64,000 bases of DNA from an uncultured Pirellulaceae bacterium. GTDB lineage: Bacteria > Planctomycetota > Planctomycetia > Pirellulales > Pirellulaceae. Location: the NCBI GenBank assembly GCA_938084685.1, contig CALKGE010000011.1, positions 62,001-126,000 of the forward strand, in the 5' to 3' direction. Below the pieces are notes generated by a model that worked only from the letters and a program-made list of their open reading frames with translations, made no database searches and had not been told where the DNA came from. Numbering within the stretch: position 1 is the stretch's first letter; each line of letters opens with the position of its first letter. The position numbers were made by a program, and so were the translations under genes. Positions 1 through 9,104 of this stretch are shown one piece after another.

Positions 1-81
1 TTCGTAGGCCAGATTGAAGGTCAGCGTTAAACAGGCAACCAGCCAACATGACTTTCTAATCCAATGATTTCTCGCATCCAT
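1..81 (-). CDS. N-terminus of an exported protein, cut by the window edge
   Basis: Only the first 27 codons are present; the frame is open to the left edge. The start is the ATG of MDARNHW, with a GGGAG-like ribosome site about 12 bases upstream. A basic stretch (R, K) is followed by a hydrophobic, Trp/Leu/Ala/Val/Thr-rich stretch, as in a signal peptide. Nothing about the mature protein can be seen. A competing ATG four bases away in another frame ends after a dozen codons. The call rests on the signal-like composition alone. Confidence 0.45.
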   Translation of the reverse strand, partial: MDARNHWIRKSCWLVACLTLTFNLAYE

Positions 82-229
82 ACGACCACAACGCTCCCGA
101 TTCCATAAAACAGGTTCAAGCCTGAATTGTCCGAAAAAGCGAGCTTTAAGAGAAGGCCAAATCGGTGGAGGATCTGGGAAGCTGCCTGTTTGAAGAAGAC
201 GTCCGAAATGTCTCAGGCTGCAAGTTTGG

Positions 230-1249
230 TCAGGCATCGATCTCGGCAGGAAGTTCTTCGATCTCTTTCCTGCTGTTGAGATAATAGACCACGCCGATCA
301 GGGCATTGATAATCGTCACGAGTCGGAATCCCAGAGCGACGGCCAGGCCCGAGCCGGCATCATATCCACCCTCCACATACATCTTGGAAAACATGACTTC
401 AAACGCTCCAATACCACCGGGCAAGGGTACAGACGCAGCCAGATTCGACATGGGTGAAATCACCAGGTGCTGTACAAAATTGGGATGGATGACGCTCAGC
501 CCCATCGCAATCACGAAAACACTGAGAGCAAAAAAGCAATGAACGATGGTAGTCATTAACGTCAGGCAGATGAGCAGTACTGGCTGACTGCGATACGTAT
601 AGATAGCGAAGGTCAGCTTCCGTAGAGTACCACCGATTCGCGGAATACGCTCCAGCCTGTTTTGGATGGCATTACCGGTCAGAGCGGGTACAAAGATGAA
701 TAGCAGCCCGACAACCGCTCCGATCATCGAGATCGCCAGTGAAACTTCTGAGATCTTTTTCAATGCCACTGCTGTTTCCTGAACTCCATCTGTAGCCTGG
801 CTCCCGGCAAAGGAGGCGATGGCACAGACAACCGTTAAGGCGTAGAGCCCCATCACTCGATCCAGCAACACGGAAGAAACGGCTTCCGGTTTTTTGTCGG
901 GTCGTTCGCGGGAAATAAAGATCGCTTTGATTGCGTCTCCACCTACGACGCCGAGCGAAAGGAAATTGGAGAAGTAACCAATGAACCCCAGACGAAAAGC
1001 GTCCTTGAGTTTGAAGTCAATATCGAGCGCTCGCACGAGAAAAAACCAACGAATGAAAGTAAGCGAAAGCCCAAGCAGTGCCACCAGAAGCCCGAATACC
1101 AGATACATGACGTTCCAGCTTTCGCGATTTTCCCAGACGGATTTGAAACTTTCCGAATCTTTCCCGGTCAGAACCTGATAGATCAGGAAGGCAACAATCC
1201 CCAGAGCGACCGTATATTTGGCCACGGCAATCACAATTTTCTTATTCAC
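230..1249 (-). CDS. Flippase-like integral membrane protein (lysylphosphatidylglycerol synthase TM region / UPF0104 family)
   Basis: A 339-residue polytopic membrane protein with about seven or eight hydrophobic segments. It shows family landmarks: FIRWFFLVRAL after the second helix, a glycine-rich NFLSLGVVGGDAIKA motif, LLDRVMGLYAL, and near the C-terminus ASVPLPGGIGAFE. Relatives are the membrane half of MprF-type lipid flippases and the YbhN/AglD proteins, so a lipid or polyprenyl-linked substrate is likely, but none is defined here. It starts at GTG; an overlapping upstream ATG runs into a stop at once. The C-terminus is short and charged. No operon partner is visible, and a tRNA follows on the other strand. 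Confidence 0.8.
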   Translation of the reverse strand: MNKKIVIAVAKYTVALGIVAFLIYQVLTGKDSESFKSVWENRESWNVMYLVFGLLVALLGLSLTFIRWFFLVRALDIDFKLKDAFRLGFIGYFSNFLSLGVVGGDAIKAIFISRERPDKKPEAVSSVLLDRVMGLYALTVVCAIASFAGSQATDGVQETAVALKKISEVSLAISMIGAVVGLLFIFVPALTGNAIQNRLERIPRIGGTLRKLTFAIYTYRSQPVLLICLTLMTTIVHCFFALSVFVIAMGLSVIHPNFVQHLVISPMSNLAASVPLPGGIGAFEVMFSKMYVEGGYDAGSGLAVALGFRLVTIINALIGVVYYLNSRKEIEELPAEIDA

Positions 1250-1384
1250 AATTTCATCCGATTTAACTGGCCGAGCGGAACATGGCTGAGGTGGTTGACA
1301 GTTGAGGCCACCCTAGTTAATTTCAAGTACTCACATACCTGTTTGGATGTTTCGGCATTCGACCCGCATGTAGTTTATTCAAAC

Positions 1385-1457
1385 GGGGGATTAGCTCAGC
1401 TGGGAGAGCGTTTGGCTGGCAGCCAAAAGGTCAGGGGTTCGAGTCCCCTATCCTCCA
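1385..1457 (+). tRNA. tRNA-Ala (anticodon GGC)
   Basis: A full cloverleaf is visible. The acceptor GGGGGAT pairs with ATCCTCC (one G-T). The D-stem is GCTC/GAGC. The anticodon stem TTTGG/CCAAA encloses loop CTGGCAG with anticodon GGC. The T-arm is AGGGG-TTCGAGT-CCCCT, and the discriminator is A. CCA is not encoded. GGC reads GCC/GCT alanine codons. A Rho-independent terminator follows within ten bases, so it is probably a single-gene transcript. Confidence 0.95.
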
Positions 1458-1463
1458 CTTGCC

Positions 1464-1500
1464 AAAGCACTTGTGATTTTTCACGAGTGCTTTTTTCTTT
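1464..1500 (+). terminator. Rho-independent terminator of tRNA-Ala
   Basis: The inverted repeat AAAGCACTTGTG / CACGAGTGCTTT (one T-G wobble) has a six-base ATTTTT loop and runs into a T-rich tract. It lies just after the tRNA. Confidence 0.85.
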
Positions 1501-1686
1501 TGATGCTACAGTTTTCTCGCTGCTCAAAACACCAGAGAGCAGCCAAGAAAAAGTTCTGAGCCAAAATAAGCTTCTCGAATTCTCGTCAGCGGTCACCCAC
1601 CCACCGCCTCAAAAATGACCGAAGCAGGTGTCAAAAATCTGTTAGTTCCCAGATATCCGGAAAGATCCATTCTGAGGACGGGGAAG

Positions 1687-2137
1687 ATGCATAAATCCAT
1701 GTTTTTTTGTGATCTGTGTTGTTGGCTTCATGGTTTTAATCGTGTGCAGCTTTGTTTCTCGTTTTATTTCCAGGTGGTATAACACCGAGCAAGAGACGGA
1801 AGAGACGCAAGAGACGCAAGGACCGTCGAAAATTCACTCCTACGTTTCTCAGAACGACATCCACGGAGTTCAGCAAGAACTTGAAAATGGAGTGTCCGTT
1901 GATACCTGAGATGAGAAGGGCTCCACACCGCTGGCTTATGCAGCAAGCGACCCTCACGTCAGCGAAGAGCTGTTGCAATTGCTGATCGAAACCGGAGCTG
2001 ATGTCAATGCTACCGTGGTGAGTGCAATGCAGTCGTCTGGCGTCGAAATTGTCCAGGAAGTGAGAGAATCGAAATATGGTCTGCGAGCCGTACTCTGAGA
2101 CCCCGATGGTCGATCCGTGGAAATGATCCAATCGTGA
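1687..2137 (+). pseudogene. Decayed ankyrin-repeat membrane/exported protein gene
   Basis: From an ATG with a GGGGAAG ribosome site the gene encodes MHKSMFF. If one T of the T7 run (1702-1708) is removed, it continues into a hydrophobic leader (VICVVGFMVLIVCSFV). The downstream frame reads an ankyrin helix pair, with GVQQELENGVSVDT, then STPLAYAAS, then LLQLLIETGADVNA. That frame is cut by TGA at 1907, 2096 and 2135. Each is one C-to-T change from CGA, and arginine fits the first site (VDT-R-DEKGS). Coding character fades after about 2140, and the tail runs into the opposite gene. At least four lesions indicate a dead gene. The ankyrin assignment is good for 1840-2015; its original 3' limit is unknown. 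Confidence 0.7.
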
Positions 2138-2214
2138 AACAGTCGGTGCGCATTGAAAATGAGACGCGGCTGGGAACAGCCCGACAACGGCACCGGCATA
2201 CTTACGCTGAAAAG

Positions 2215-3522
2215 TCAGGTCGCATGCGACAAGCGTCTCGCCGCCGAATGCCAGATCAATCCTCCTGCAATCAACACCAAGCCGAACATCCAGATTTCTG
2301 GTTTAACCCAGAAAGCAAGAAACAGGCAGGAAGCCAGACCCAGCCAGGAGATCAATCTGGGATAAAGACGTTCTTCTTCTGTAAGTGATAACGCTGCCAG
2401 ATTCGTCATTGCATAGTAAATCAGTACCGTGAAGGCGCTGAATGACCAGGTGGTTTTCACGTCGCCGATCAAGACCAAGCCTGCAATCATCAGGCCCACG
2501 AGGATAACCGCGGGATAAGGAGTCGATGCCGAGCCTCCAACTGCGGCAAAGCAGGAAGGGACATCCCGTCGTCGCCCCATCGCCAGCACAACGCGGGACA
2601 ATCCCAGGATCAGATTCAGCAGTACGCCCAGCATGGCGGTAACGGCACCCAGTGCCACAACCATCGCCACTCCAGAAACGTCAAACTGACGAGCAATAAC
2701 CTCCAAGGGAGCCGCCCGCCCAGTCCCATCGGTGGCAAATGTTTCGGCACCGACGGATGCCACTCCAACCAACCCCACGACCAGATACAGTCCCATCGAT
2801 ACCAACAGCGTCACGATAATCGCCAACGGAATCGTACGGCGTGGTGTGCGAACTTCCTCGGCCAAGGTCGCAATCCGTCCGTAACCGGTATAAGCAACAA
2901 ACATCAGAGCACAGGATTGTAGAAACCCGGCAATCGGAGAAGCAGACTCATCCACAGGCGAGAAAAACGGTGTCAGGTGTGTCGTGCCTGCTTCTAAAAC
3001 GGTCGCAAGACCAGCCAGCACGAATACAGCCAGTGAAAACAGGGTTATCGAGACAATTCCAATATTAATATTGCTGGAACGTCGCATGCCGCTCAGCACC
3101 AACACGGTCAATGTCAGGACCGCCACTAGCGCGAGCGGAATCAGCCAGTCCGGGCGATCCTGACCGAACACATGCAGGATATAACCTGCAAAACCTAACG
3201 CTGCCGTCGCTGCCGAAGCTGTCTTGGCACACAGGAACATCCATCCGGCGGTAAAGCCGATGCTCGGGTGCAGCCAGCGATAGCCATATTCATAAGTTCC
3301 GCCACTGACAGGATGATTGGCAGCAAGCTGGGCACTACTCAGGCCGTTGCAGGTTGCGACCATCGCTCCAACCACAATAGCCAGAATAACGGCAGGACCA
3401 GCAACTCCCGCAGCAATTGCAATGCTGACAAATACACCAGTGCCGACAATGGAACCCAGCCCCATCATCGTTGCCCCGAACACTCCGACTTGACGCTGGA
3501 GGGACTGCGAGTCAGTCTTCAC
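2215..3522 (-). CDS. APC-superfamily amino acid permease
   Basis: About 435 residues with roughly twelve hydrophobic segments. The first helix carries the APC signature MMGLGSIVGTGVFVS. Further marks are NGLSSAQLAANHPVSGGTYEYGYRWL at TM2-3 and YTGYGRIATLAEEVRTP at TM6. I place the start at the GTG of VKTDSQ, ten bases after the sulfurtransferase stop. A longer frame from 3618 would overlap that gene by 86 bases and begin with unconvincing sequence. Close spacing suggests co-transcription with the sulfurtransferase. The substrate cannot be read from sequence; a sulfur-containing amino acid is only a guess from that neighbour. Confidence 0.88.
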   Translation of the reverse strand: MKTDSQSLQRQVGVFGATMMGLGSIVGTGVFVSIAIAAGVAGPAVILAIVVGAMVATCNGLSSAQLAANHPVSGGTYEYGYRWLHPSIGFTAGWMFLCAKTASAATAALGFAGYILHVFGQDRPDWLIPLALVAVLTLTVLVLSGMRRSSNINIGIVSITLFSLAVFVLAGLATVLEAGTTHLTPFFSPVDESASPIAGFLQSCALMFVAYTGYGRIATLAEEVRTPRRTIPLAIIVTLLVSMGLYLVVGLVGVASVGAETFATDGTGRAAPLEVIARQFDVSGVAMVVALGAVTAMLGVLLNLILGLSRVVLAMGRRRDVPSCFAAVGGSASTPYPAVILVGLMIAGLVLIGDVKTTWSFSAFTVLIYYAMTNLAALSLTEEERLYPRLISWLGLASCLFLAFWVKPEIWMFGLVLIAGGLIWHSAARRLSHAT

Positions 3523-3532
3523 CTCACGAGAT

Positions 3533-4486
3533 TCAGTTGCCTTTTTCAACAGGCGCCTCCGGATCGGCACTCCACTGTTCCCAGCTACGAACGAAAAGTT
3601 TAACCTGCGGATAACCAACCAGTTCTAAAGCAAACGCTTCAACCGAAGCTCGGGCACCAGACTGACAGTAACTGACTACTGTTTCCTCCGGCAGAATACC
3701 CCGTTCCCGAAACAGTTTCTGCAACTCGGCTACGGGCTTAAACCGTCCATCGGCAGCCAGCACTTCCTTCCACTCCAGATGAGTCGCACCGGGGATGTGC
3801 CCACCTCGTTTTCCCCGCACGACCCTGCCGGTGTACTCGCCCTCGCTCCGGGTATCCACAATGGTTACTTTGCTGGTTCGCAGAGACTTTTTCAGTGAGT
3901 CGATTTCCTCTAACCGGTCCGCCTGAAACTGCGGTACGAATTTTGTCGATGTGACTCGGGGTAGAACTGAACTGGAAGGTCTCTTCTCATTCACCCACAC
4001 GTTCCAACCGCCGTTGAGGATCTTCACCTCCTTCAAGCCCAGGTATTTCAGCGTCCACCAGATTCGAGCTGTACTGGTTAACCCATCGCCATACACCACA
4101 ATTTCAGAATCGGCATTAATTCCGAGACGACGAACCTTCTGCCCCCAGGCTTTGGCATTTTGGAATCCACCTTTGGTTGTGCCGAGCTCCTTCCAGCTCG
4201 CCACATCCACCCGAACGGCTCCAGGAATATGGCCTTGTTCGTAACGGTCCATGGAGCGGGTATCAATAATTCTCAATCGCTCGCGCTGTAACTGCCCCTC
4301 CAGTTCAGCAGGTTCGATCAGCAGCGAGATTTTATTCACCGAGGAGTAAGCAAGCTCATTTCGCTCGACCGGAGCCACTGTGTTCAGTGCCTGCGCGTCA
4401 CTCGCATTTATAAAGGTACCAATCATCACCGCAATCACGACCGCGATGGAATCCACCAGTTTCTGGCCAATCAAATGGACATTCAT
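3533..4486 (-). CDS. Exported tandem-rhodanese sulfurtransferase (thiosulfate/3-mercaptopyruvate type)
   Basis: 317 residues. An N-terminal hydrophobic leader (about 1-34, ending ASDAQA) suggests export to the periplasm. Rhodanese domain 1 (about 55-170) has the CH2A-like DTRSMDRYEQGHIPGA but carries YGDGLTSTAR where a catalytic loop would be, so it is inactive, as is usual. Domain 2 (about 200-315) has VDTRSEGEY, GHIPGA and the active-site loop YCQSGARA with Cys274. This is the normal architecture of thiosulfate/mercaptopyruvate sulfurtransferases, which move sulfane sulfur to cyanide or thiols. It is first in a two-gene unit with the amino acid permease. Confidence 0.9.
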   Translation of the reverse strand: MNVHLIGQKLVDSIAVVIAVMIGTFINASDAQALNTVAPVERNELAYSSVNKISLLIEPAELEGQLQRERLRIIDTRSMDRYEQGHIPGAVRVDVASWKELGTTKGGFQNAKAWGQKVRRLGINADSEIVVYGDGLTSTARIWWTLKYLGLKEVKILNGGWNVWVNEKRPSSSVLPRVTSTKFVPQFQADRLEEIDSLKKSLRTSKVTIVDTRSEGEYTGRVVRGKRGGHIPGATHLEWKEVLAADGRFKPVAELQKLFRERGILPEETVVSYCQSGARASVEAFALELVGYPQVKLFVRSWEQWSADPEAPVEKGN

Positions 4487-4845
4487 AAAAATACTCTCTC
4501 TTCTACATTGTTACCGTACAATTTCCATCTCGACTCGGAACCGCTAGTCTAACCCTCTCAATATCGACTATCAATGTCGTCACTCGAAATAAGGGGTTTG
4601 CGCGCGAAAGCGTCAAACATCTTCACGCCAGAGTTACCTTGAGTGATCCAACTGCCCCCTCCTCTTCACGCTGTGAAAAACGCTTACGTCCAATGATCGA
4701 TGCTGCCCCCGCGCGTTTTTGAATGACTTGGCGGGCCATCCTCATCCAAAGCTGTTACCTGGATTTTCGATTGTGTTCTGCTTCTGTATCAGGCTACAAT
4801 CACGTCTTATTGAAAAGTACTCTTATAAAACCCTGGAGTGAAACG
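4487..4845. other. Divergent intergenic region
   Basis: No gene is seen between the divergent sulfurtransferase and MFS transporter. A reading frame runs in from 4723 into the transporter, but its first 41 codons do not resemble a transporter N-terminus. A sigma-70-like promoter lies near the right end. Confidence 0.5.
4771..4800 (+). promoter_or_regulatory. Possible sigma-70 promoter of the MFS transporter
   Basis: TTGTGT (4771-4776) and TACAAT (4795-4800) are 18 bases apart. Transcription would begin near 4807, leaving a leader of about 40 bases with a CTGGAG ribosome site before the ATG. This is by-eye matching only. Confidence 0.35.
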
Positions 4846-6417
4846 ATGCGTAATTTTGTACTGCTCTGCATTATGATGTTTTTGCAGTTCTTTATTTGGG
4901 GAGCCTGGTACGTGACCGCCCCCAATTTCCTTTCAACGATTGGATTTGATGCCAATGATTTTGGTTGGACCTACTCTGTCGGTCCCATTGCCGGCATCAT
5001 CGCTCCTCTGTTTGTGGGGATGGTCGCTGACCGTTTCATGTCTGCCCAGAAGGTACTGGGCTTCATGCATTTAGCGGGTGGAGCTCTCATGTTCTTCGCC
5101 ACAACGCAAATGTCTGAAACAGGCTCACCAGACACGATCAACATAATCTTTTTCCTCTACATGCTGACCTACTATCCTACGCTGGCCTTGTCCAACACGG
5201 TTGCCATGAAAAACATGACCGATTCGGAGAAAGAATTCCCCAAGATCAGAGTGTTCGGTACGCTTGGTTGGATCGCAGCTGGAACAGCACTGAGCCTGCT
5301 CTCCTTTGAAACCAACATCAACATGTTTTACATGACAGCTGCTTCGGCACTTGCCCTGGGCGTAATCAGTTTTGCACTTCCCAACACGCCTCCGAACACC
5401 GAATCAGAAGCAACGATTGGGCAACTGCTGGGACTCGACGCCCTGGCCCTGCTCAAAGACAAAGCCTATCTGATCTTCATGTTCTCTTCGATTCTGATCT
5501 GCATTCCACTTGCGTTTTACTATCAGATCGCGAGTCGTGTTGTGGAGATGGTGGAATTACCGATTGGTCTCACCATGTCGTATGGACAGTGGTCGGAAGT
5601 TGTCTTCATGCTATGTATTCCATTTTTCTTCGCTCGTCTGGGCGTCAAGAAGATGCTGGCTGTTGGCATGGCCGTATGGGTCCTGCGGTATGCACTGTTC
5701 GCTTTCGGAGCACCATCTCAAATTAGTTCGCTGATTGTTCTGGGGGTTGTTGTGCACGGTATTTGCTATGACTTCTTCTTCGTAACCGGTCAGATCTACA
5801 CCGATCAAAAAGCTCCAGAACCCATTCGCGCCCAAGCTCAGGGATTACTCGTCATGCTCACGCTTGGCGTAGGGATGTTCATCGGTGCCAAAGTGGCTGG
5901 AAAAATTGAAGCACACTATACGCCCGCCAGCTCCCATCATTACGGTTATCAGGTGGAAGCGATCACTTCGCTGGAAAAGAACGAAACGACATCTCCTTCC
6001 ACGGACCTGGCAACGCTGATCAGCGAGATTGAATCTGATGACGAGTTGAAGGTGGAGAAGACGGCTTCGTTGAACGATTTGACTTCGACTTTCCAGGATT
6101 CCAACCTGGACAGTCAATCGGGTGACGCTCTGGCAGAGTCCCTGGCGAATATCAAGACAGAAAGCCGACTCAACCAATTGAAGGAAATCGATTGGCAGAT
6201 GCTCTGGGGAATTCCGGCAATCTTCGCGGCTGGCGTACTTGTCTTTTTCTTTGTTGCCTTTAATGACAACTCTGCAGACGATACCGAATCCACTGCCGAC
6301 ACCGGTAACGACAGTCCAGATGACGATTCTTATGAAGCAGCCTCGGCAGCATTAGAAACAGTCGCAGCCGATGGTGGATCCTGCGGTGGAGACGGCAGTT
6401 GCGATTCTGGCAAATGA
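4846..6417 (+). CDS. MFS transporter, nucleoside:H+ symporter (NupG/XapB-like) family
   Basis: 523 residues from the ATG after a CTGGAG ribosome site. The opening [18 protein letters not shown] is characteristic of the nucleoside:H+ symporter branch. Further marks are the [14 protein letters not shown] loop and [11 protein letters not shown] in TM5. Most helices precede residue 375. A polar, acidic insertion of about 75 residues (about 370-445, rich in S, T, E, D) then separates the body from a last helix ([20 protein letters not shown]). The tail is acidic and ends [14 protein letters not shown]. The insertion and Cys/Gly tail are not part of the core fold. A nucleoside substrate is the family default and is not proven here. 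Confidence 0.85.
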   Translation: MRNFVLLCIMMFLQFFIWGAWYVTAPNFLSTIGFDANDFGWTYSVGPIAGIIAPLFVGMVADRFMSAQKVLGFMHLAGGALMFFATTQMSETGSPDTINIIFFLYMLTYYPTLALSNTVAMKNMTDSEKEFPKIRVFGTLGWIAAGTALSLLSFETNINMFYMTAASALALGVISFALPNTPPNTESEATIGQLLGLDALALLKDKAYLIFMFSSILICIPLAFYYQIASRVVEMVELPIGLTMSYGQWSEVVFMLCIPFFFARLGVKKMLAVGMAVWVLRYALFAFGAPSQISSLIVLGVVVHGICYDFFFVTGQIYTDQKAPEPIRAQAQGLLVMLTLGVGMFIGAKVAGKIEAHYTPASSHHYGYQVEAITSLEKNETTSPSTDLATLISEIESDDELKVEKTASLNDLTSTFQDSNLDSQSGDALAESLANIKTESRLNQLKEIDWQMLWGIPAIFAAGVLVFFFVAFNDNSADDTESTADTGNDSPDDDSYEAASAALETVAADGGSCGGDGSCDSGK

Positions 6418-6460
6418 GGATAGTCCATTCGCCTTGAGGTCTCAAGGCTCGCAAAAAAAA

Positions 6461-6490
6461 GAAAGCCGCAGTCTTCATGCTGCGGCTTTC
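6461..6490. terminator. Bidirectional Rho-independent terminator
   Basis: An 11-base-pair perfect stem, GAAAGCCGCAG / CTGCGGCTTTC, with an eight-base loop. It is flanked by an A-run on the left and a T-rich run on the right, so it can serve both the plus-strand MFS gene and the convergent secretin gene. Confidence 0.85.
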
Positions 6491-6512
6491 TTTATTTCTA
6501 CACGAGATCCAT

Positions 6513-7733
6513 TCACTTTGGCATGAACGCGATTTTTTCTCCCGGCGTCTGTGCCGGAGCGATAATGATAAAAAGTTCGACCTGGTCATCGATGCGGTTC
6601 GTTTTATAGAACGATTCGCCCAACAGCGGCAGGTCCGAAAGGATCGGCAGATCCTCCTTTTCCAGAACAACGCGTTCCATCGGCATTCCATACAACATCA
6701 ACGACTCACCTTCTGCCAAATCGATCAGCAGATCATGCTGGTGAATACGAATTCCAGGTAGATTAACCGTCTCGATTTTGGCTTGTTTCGTCATATCGAT
6801 CTGATTGACGCATGGCTGCACCTCCAGTCGCAACTTCCCATTGTCCAGACGCTTCGGCAACAGCTGCATTCGTACGCCCCATTGCTGGAGTTGAACGCGA
6901 CTTCCAGTATTTCCTGTCGCGACCACCAACGGCATCTTCCCCCCCGTTTCATAGGACGCGCGACGCCCTTCCACAGTTGAAATACGAGGGGAGGCGATCT
7001 TCCGCAATAAGTTCTTATCGTGAGCCGCTTGTAAAAAGTCGGCCACCTCACCAACACTTCCTAATACCTGATGCTGCATCTGTCCTTTACGACTCTTCTG
7101 CAAAGGCCACTCCAGTCCATGCTTCGTGACATCGTAATGTGATACTTCAAAGATGGATGCTTGCAGCTCAACGGGGAGAGGTTCCAGTTCGCGTTTGTGA
7201 ATGAGCTTCAAATTATTGATCACCCGCGGAAAGAACTGACGAGCCACCGATTCCATATTTGCCCGAGTCTCTGCTTCGTATACTTCGCCGGTGAGCATTA
7301 CGCTGCTGGTCAGTTGCCGAACTGCCACCTGATGCTCAGAAAACTCTTCCTTCAGAACCTGCTTTAGCTCGGTAATCGGAGCATGCACCAGTAACTCATA
7401 CGTCTGCATAACTCCACCAGCACCCCAGACGTTGACTTCCGTTCTGCCTGCCTTCAATGCTCGCAGACGTACCTTGCTGGGAGTAACCGGTTCGAATTTC
7501 ACCAGAGTGTCATCTGCGAGAAAAACTCGAGTCACGTCAAAAGGCCAGCTCAGTACTCGTTGCTCCTGCAGTTCCATTTCAACTTGCACAGCAGGTGTCA
7601 CAGACGTCACACCTGCCTCGGGCAGTTCAAAGCCTGCAGGCTCCTGAGTTTGCTGAGCATGCAACGTGGTACTCAACAGCATGACCATCATTGCAGGCAG
7701 ACTATTTCTGACACTTCTAATCAGCTTTTCCAT
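6513..7733 (-). CDS. Secretin-family outer-membrane protein (CpaC/RcpA-like)
   Basis: 406 residues from MEKLIRSVRN, with a signal peptide ending near LHAQ. An N-terminal pilus-type domain (about 45-115; VLSWPFDVTRVFLADDTLV) is followed by a BON-like domain (about 117-180). The secretin core runs to the end (LPVELQASIFEVS, LLRKIASPRISTVEGR, ESLMLYGM, LPLLGESFY). CpaC-type secretins form the outer-membrane ring of Flp/Tad pili. The start lies seven bases after the CpaB-like stop. A longer frame begins inside that gene and is less likely. The rest of a tad locus (cpaE, cpaF, tadB/C, flp) is not in the window. Confidence 0.85.
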   Translation of the reverse strand: MEKLIRSVRNSLPAMMVMLLSTTLHAQQTQEPAGFELPEAGVTSVTPAVQVEMELQEQRVLSWPFDVTRVFLADDTLVKFEPVTPSKVRLRALKAGRTEVNVWGAGGVMQTYELLVHAPITELKQVLKEEFSEHQVAVRQLTSSVMLTGEVYEAETRANMESVARQFFPRVINNLKLIHKRELEPLPVELQASIFEVSHYDVTKHGLEWPLQKSRKGQMQHQVLGSVGEVADFLQAAHDKNLLRKIASPRISTVEGRRASYETGGKMPLVVATGNTGSRVQLQQWGVRMQLLPKRLDNGKLRLEVQPCVNQIDMTKQAKIETVNLPGIRIHQHDLLIDLAEGESLMLYGMPMERVVLEKEDLPILSDLPLLGESFYKTNRIDDQVELFIIIAPAQTPGEKIAFMPK

Positions 7734-7740
7734 GGGCTTT

Positions 7741-8871
7741 CTATTTTTGTAAGGCGATTTTTGCTGGGTCATTGTTCAGATTTTGACTCGTTTTAGTATT
7801 CTCGTCTTCGTCAGCAATGATGACTGGTTCGCTATCACGAGTTTTCCAAACGTAACGCACAACTCCATCCGGAGTAATGACTTCCATTTCACGGTAGAAC
7901 CGCTGCTCCTCAGTCGGAGCAACCGCAACAACTGGCTTGACGTCGACCTGTGTTTGTTGAATGTCATCCATTCGGTCGTCAATACGCTGCAGCATCTGCT
8001 CGGACACCTGTTCGGAAACCTCAACGGCTACTTGCGTCGCCAGTTTGTCCAGCTGTTCTGCAGTTACATCTGGTCCAGTAACTTCCTGAGTCGAATCGGA
8101 CTGGACAAGCGCCGCATCAGGACCTGTCACTACCAGATCGCTTTGCTGGGGATCATCCTGAATGCGAACCCGCACTACCAGGGACTCTCTAATGGCATCG
8201 AGCGTATAAATCATGCCAGATGGAAAATCACCTTCATCCTCGGCTCCGGTTAAACTCAGATGCAAATCACCATTGGTCATTGCTACCAGAATCGGGTCAA
8301 CCAGTTCTGACTTCACAAGCAGCGTGAGACTGGCTTGAAGTTCATCGGCATGGTCTGAATTATTGATCCCCATTACCTGGCAATTACTTGCAAGTCGGGT
8401 GATGCCCAGCGAATCGCTATCATCACCAGGAATAACACCAGCAACATCCACACTACTGCCAGACTCCATTAAGCCCACGAGCAGCGGGTCGAGGTAACTT
8501 TCCACGGTCACCGTGCTGTAACCAGGTATCAATGTTTCCACGGCGACATCATCCGTCTCCTGCAGCACCCGCGCAGTAATGGGGTCACCTGCAACTAACC
8601 TCCTGACAGCATACTGCCCCTTGATAGCTTGAAGGTCCAAAACGGGCTGCTCGTCTACAAGCAGGTCGGTGGAAACGTCCATAACACGAATCTTTGTCAG
8701 GTCAAACTCTTCCCCCGCATCCATATCGATGGCTGCTGCGTAGACCCGTTGTGTACTTTCCGGAACGGCCACTTCGAGTTCTGGTTTTTCCTGGTTGGCA
8801 CCAATCGCACAAATCAACCCGATTGCCAACGCACCAATCAGTAAGACGTACTTTTTCAGTCGACCTAACAA
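7741..8871 (-). CDS. cpaB: Flp pilus assembly protein CpaB/RcpC-like
   Basis: 376 residues. An N-terminal membrane anchor (about 8-24) precedes an SAF domain (about 40-105; RVYAAAIDMDAGEEFDLTKI, then GQYAVRRLVAGDPIT). The CpaB/RcpC core follows (about 115-220; GYSTVTVESYLDPLLVGLMESGSSVDVAG). The C-terminal third is acidic and low-complexity, with a short coiled-coil-like EQVSEQMLQRIDDRMDDIQ stretch. The apparent start is TTG: the nearest upstream ATG in frame meets TAA at once. The gene is followed seven bases later by the secretin gene, as in tad loci. Confidence 0.85.
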   Translation of the reverse strand: MLGRLKKYVLLIGALAIGLICAIGANQEKPELEVAVPESTQRVYAAAIDMDAGEEFDLTKIRVMDVSTDLLVDEQPVLDLQAIKGQYAVRRLVAGDPITARVLQETDDVAVETLIPGYSTVTVESYLDPLLVGLMESGSSVDVAGVIPGDDSDSLGITRLASNCQVMGINNSDHADELQASLTLLVKSELVDPILVAMTNGDLHLSLTGAEDEGDFPSGMIYTLDAIRESLVVRVRIQDDPQQSDLVVTGPDAALVQSDSTQEVTGPDVTAEQLDKLATQVAVEVSEQVSEQMLQRIDDRMDDIQQTQVDVKPVVAVAPTEEQRFYREMEVITPDGVVRYVWKTRDSEPVIIADEDENTKTSQNLNNDPAKIALQK

Positions 8872-9104
8872 GGTGTTTTATCCCATCATCAAACAATACT
8901 CGACATAACACGCATCCGCGCGGCGCGGCCTGTAGCGCTATGACTTATCGTCTTCTTCGGAATAATCGTTATGCCCGCGTGATGAATATGCCCGAAAAAA
9001 AGTATTTTCCGGCACAGACTTCCCAAATTAACACTCTGGAGAAACAGGACTTCCCCTACGAAGGGGGGAATAAAAGATAAGCGTATCCAGCCTGTATTCA
9101 CAGG

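Noticed and set aside
1295-1618. 107-residue plus-strand frame across the tRNA-Ala
   Set aside because: It reads straight through a complete tRNA and its terminator; no ribosome site or motif.
1907-2137. In-frame TGA codons read as selenocysteine or recoding
   Set aside because: Three TGAs in a short stretch, plus a separate frameshift and no Sec-insertion hairpin seen next to them. The SelA-like gene in the window is not a true selA. Decay explains all lesions.
1385-2214. Integrated element at tRNA-Ala
   Set aside because: No integrase, no repeated tRNA 3' end and no shift in base composition was found; the ankyrin remnant alone does not show an island.
3523-3618. Longer APC permease start overlapping the sulfurtransferase gene
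   Set aside because: It would share 86 bases with a well-supported gene and the added residues are basic and unlike the family start.
4723-4845. 41-residue N-terminal extension of the MFS transporter
   Set aside because: It crosses the likely promoter and lacks ribosome site and family resemblance; the ATG at 4846 begins the conserved first helix.
8889-9101. 70-residue minus-strand frame between cpaB and the Gfo/Idh/MocA gene
   Set aside because: No ribosome site, no family pattern, irregular composition.
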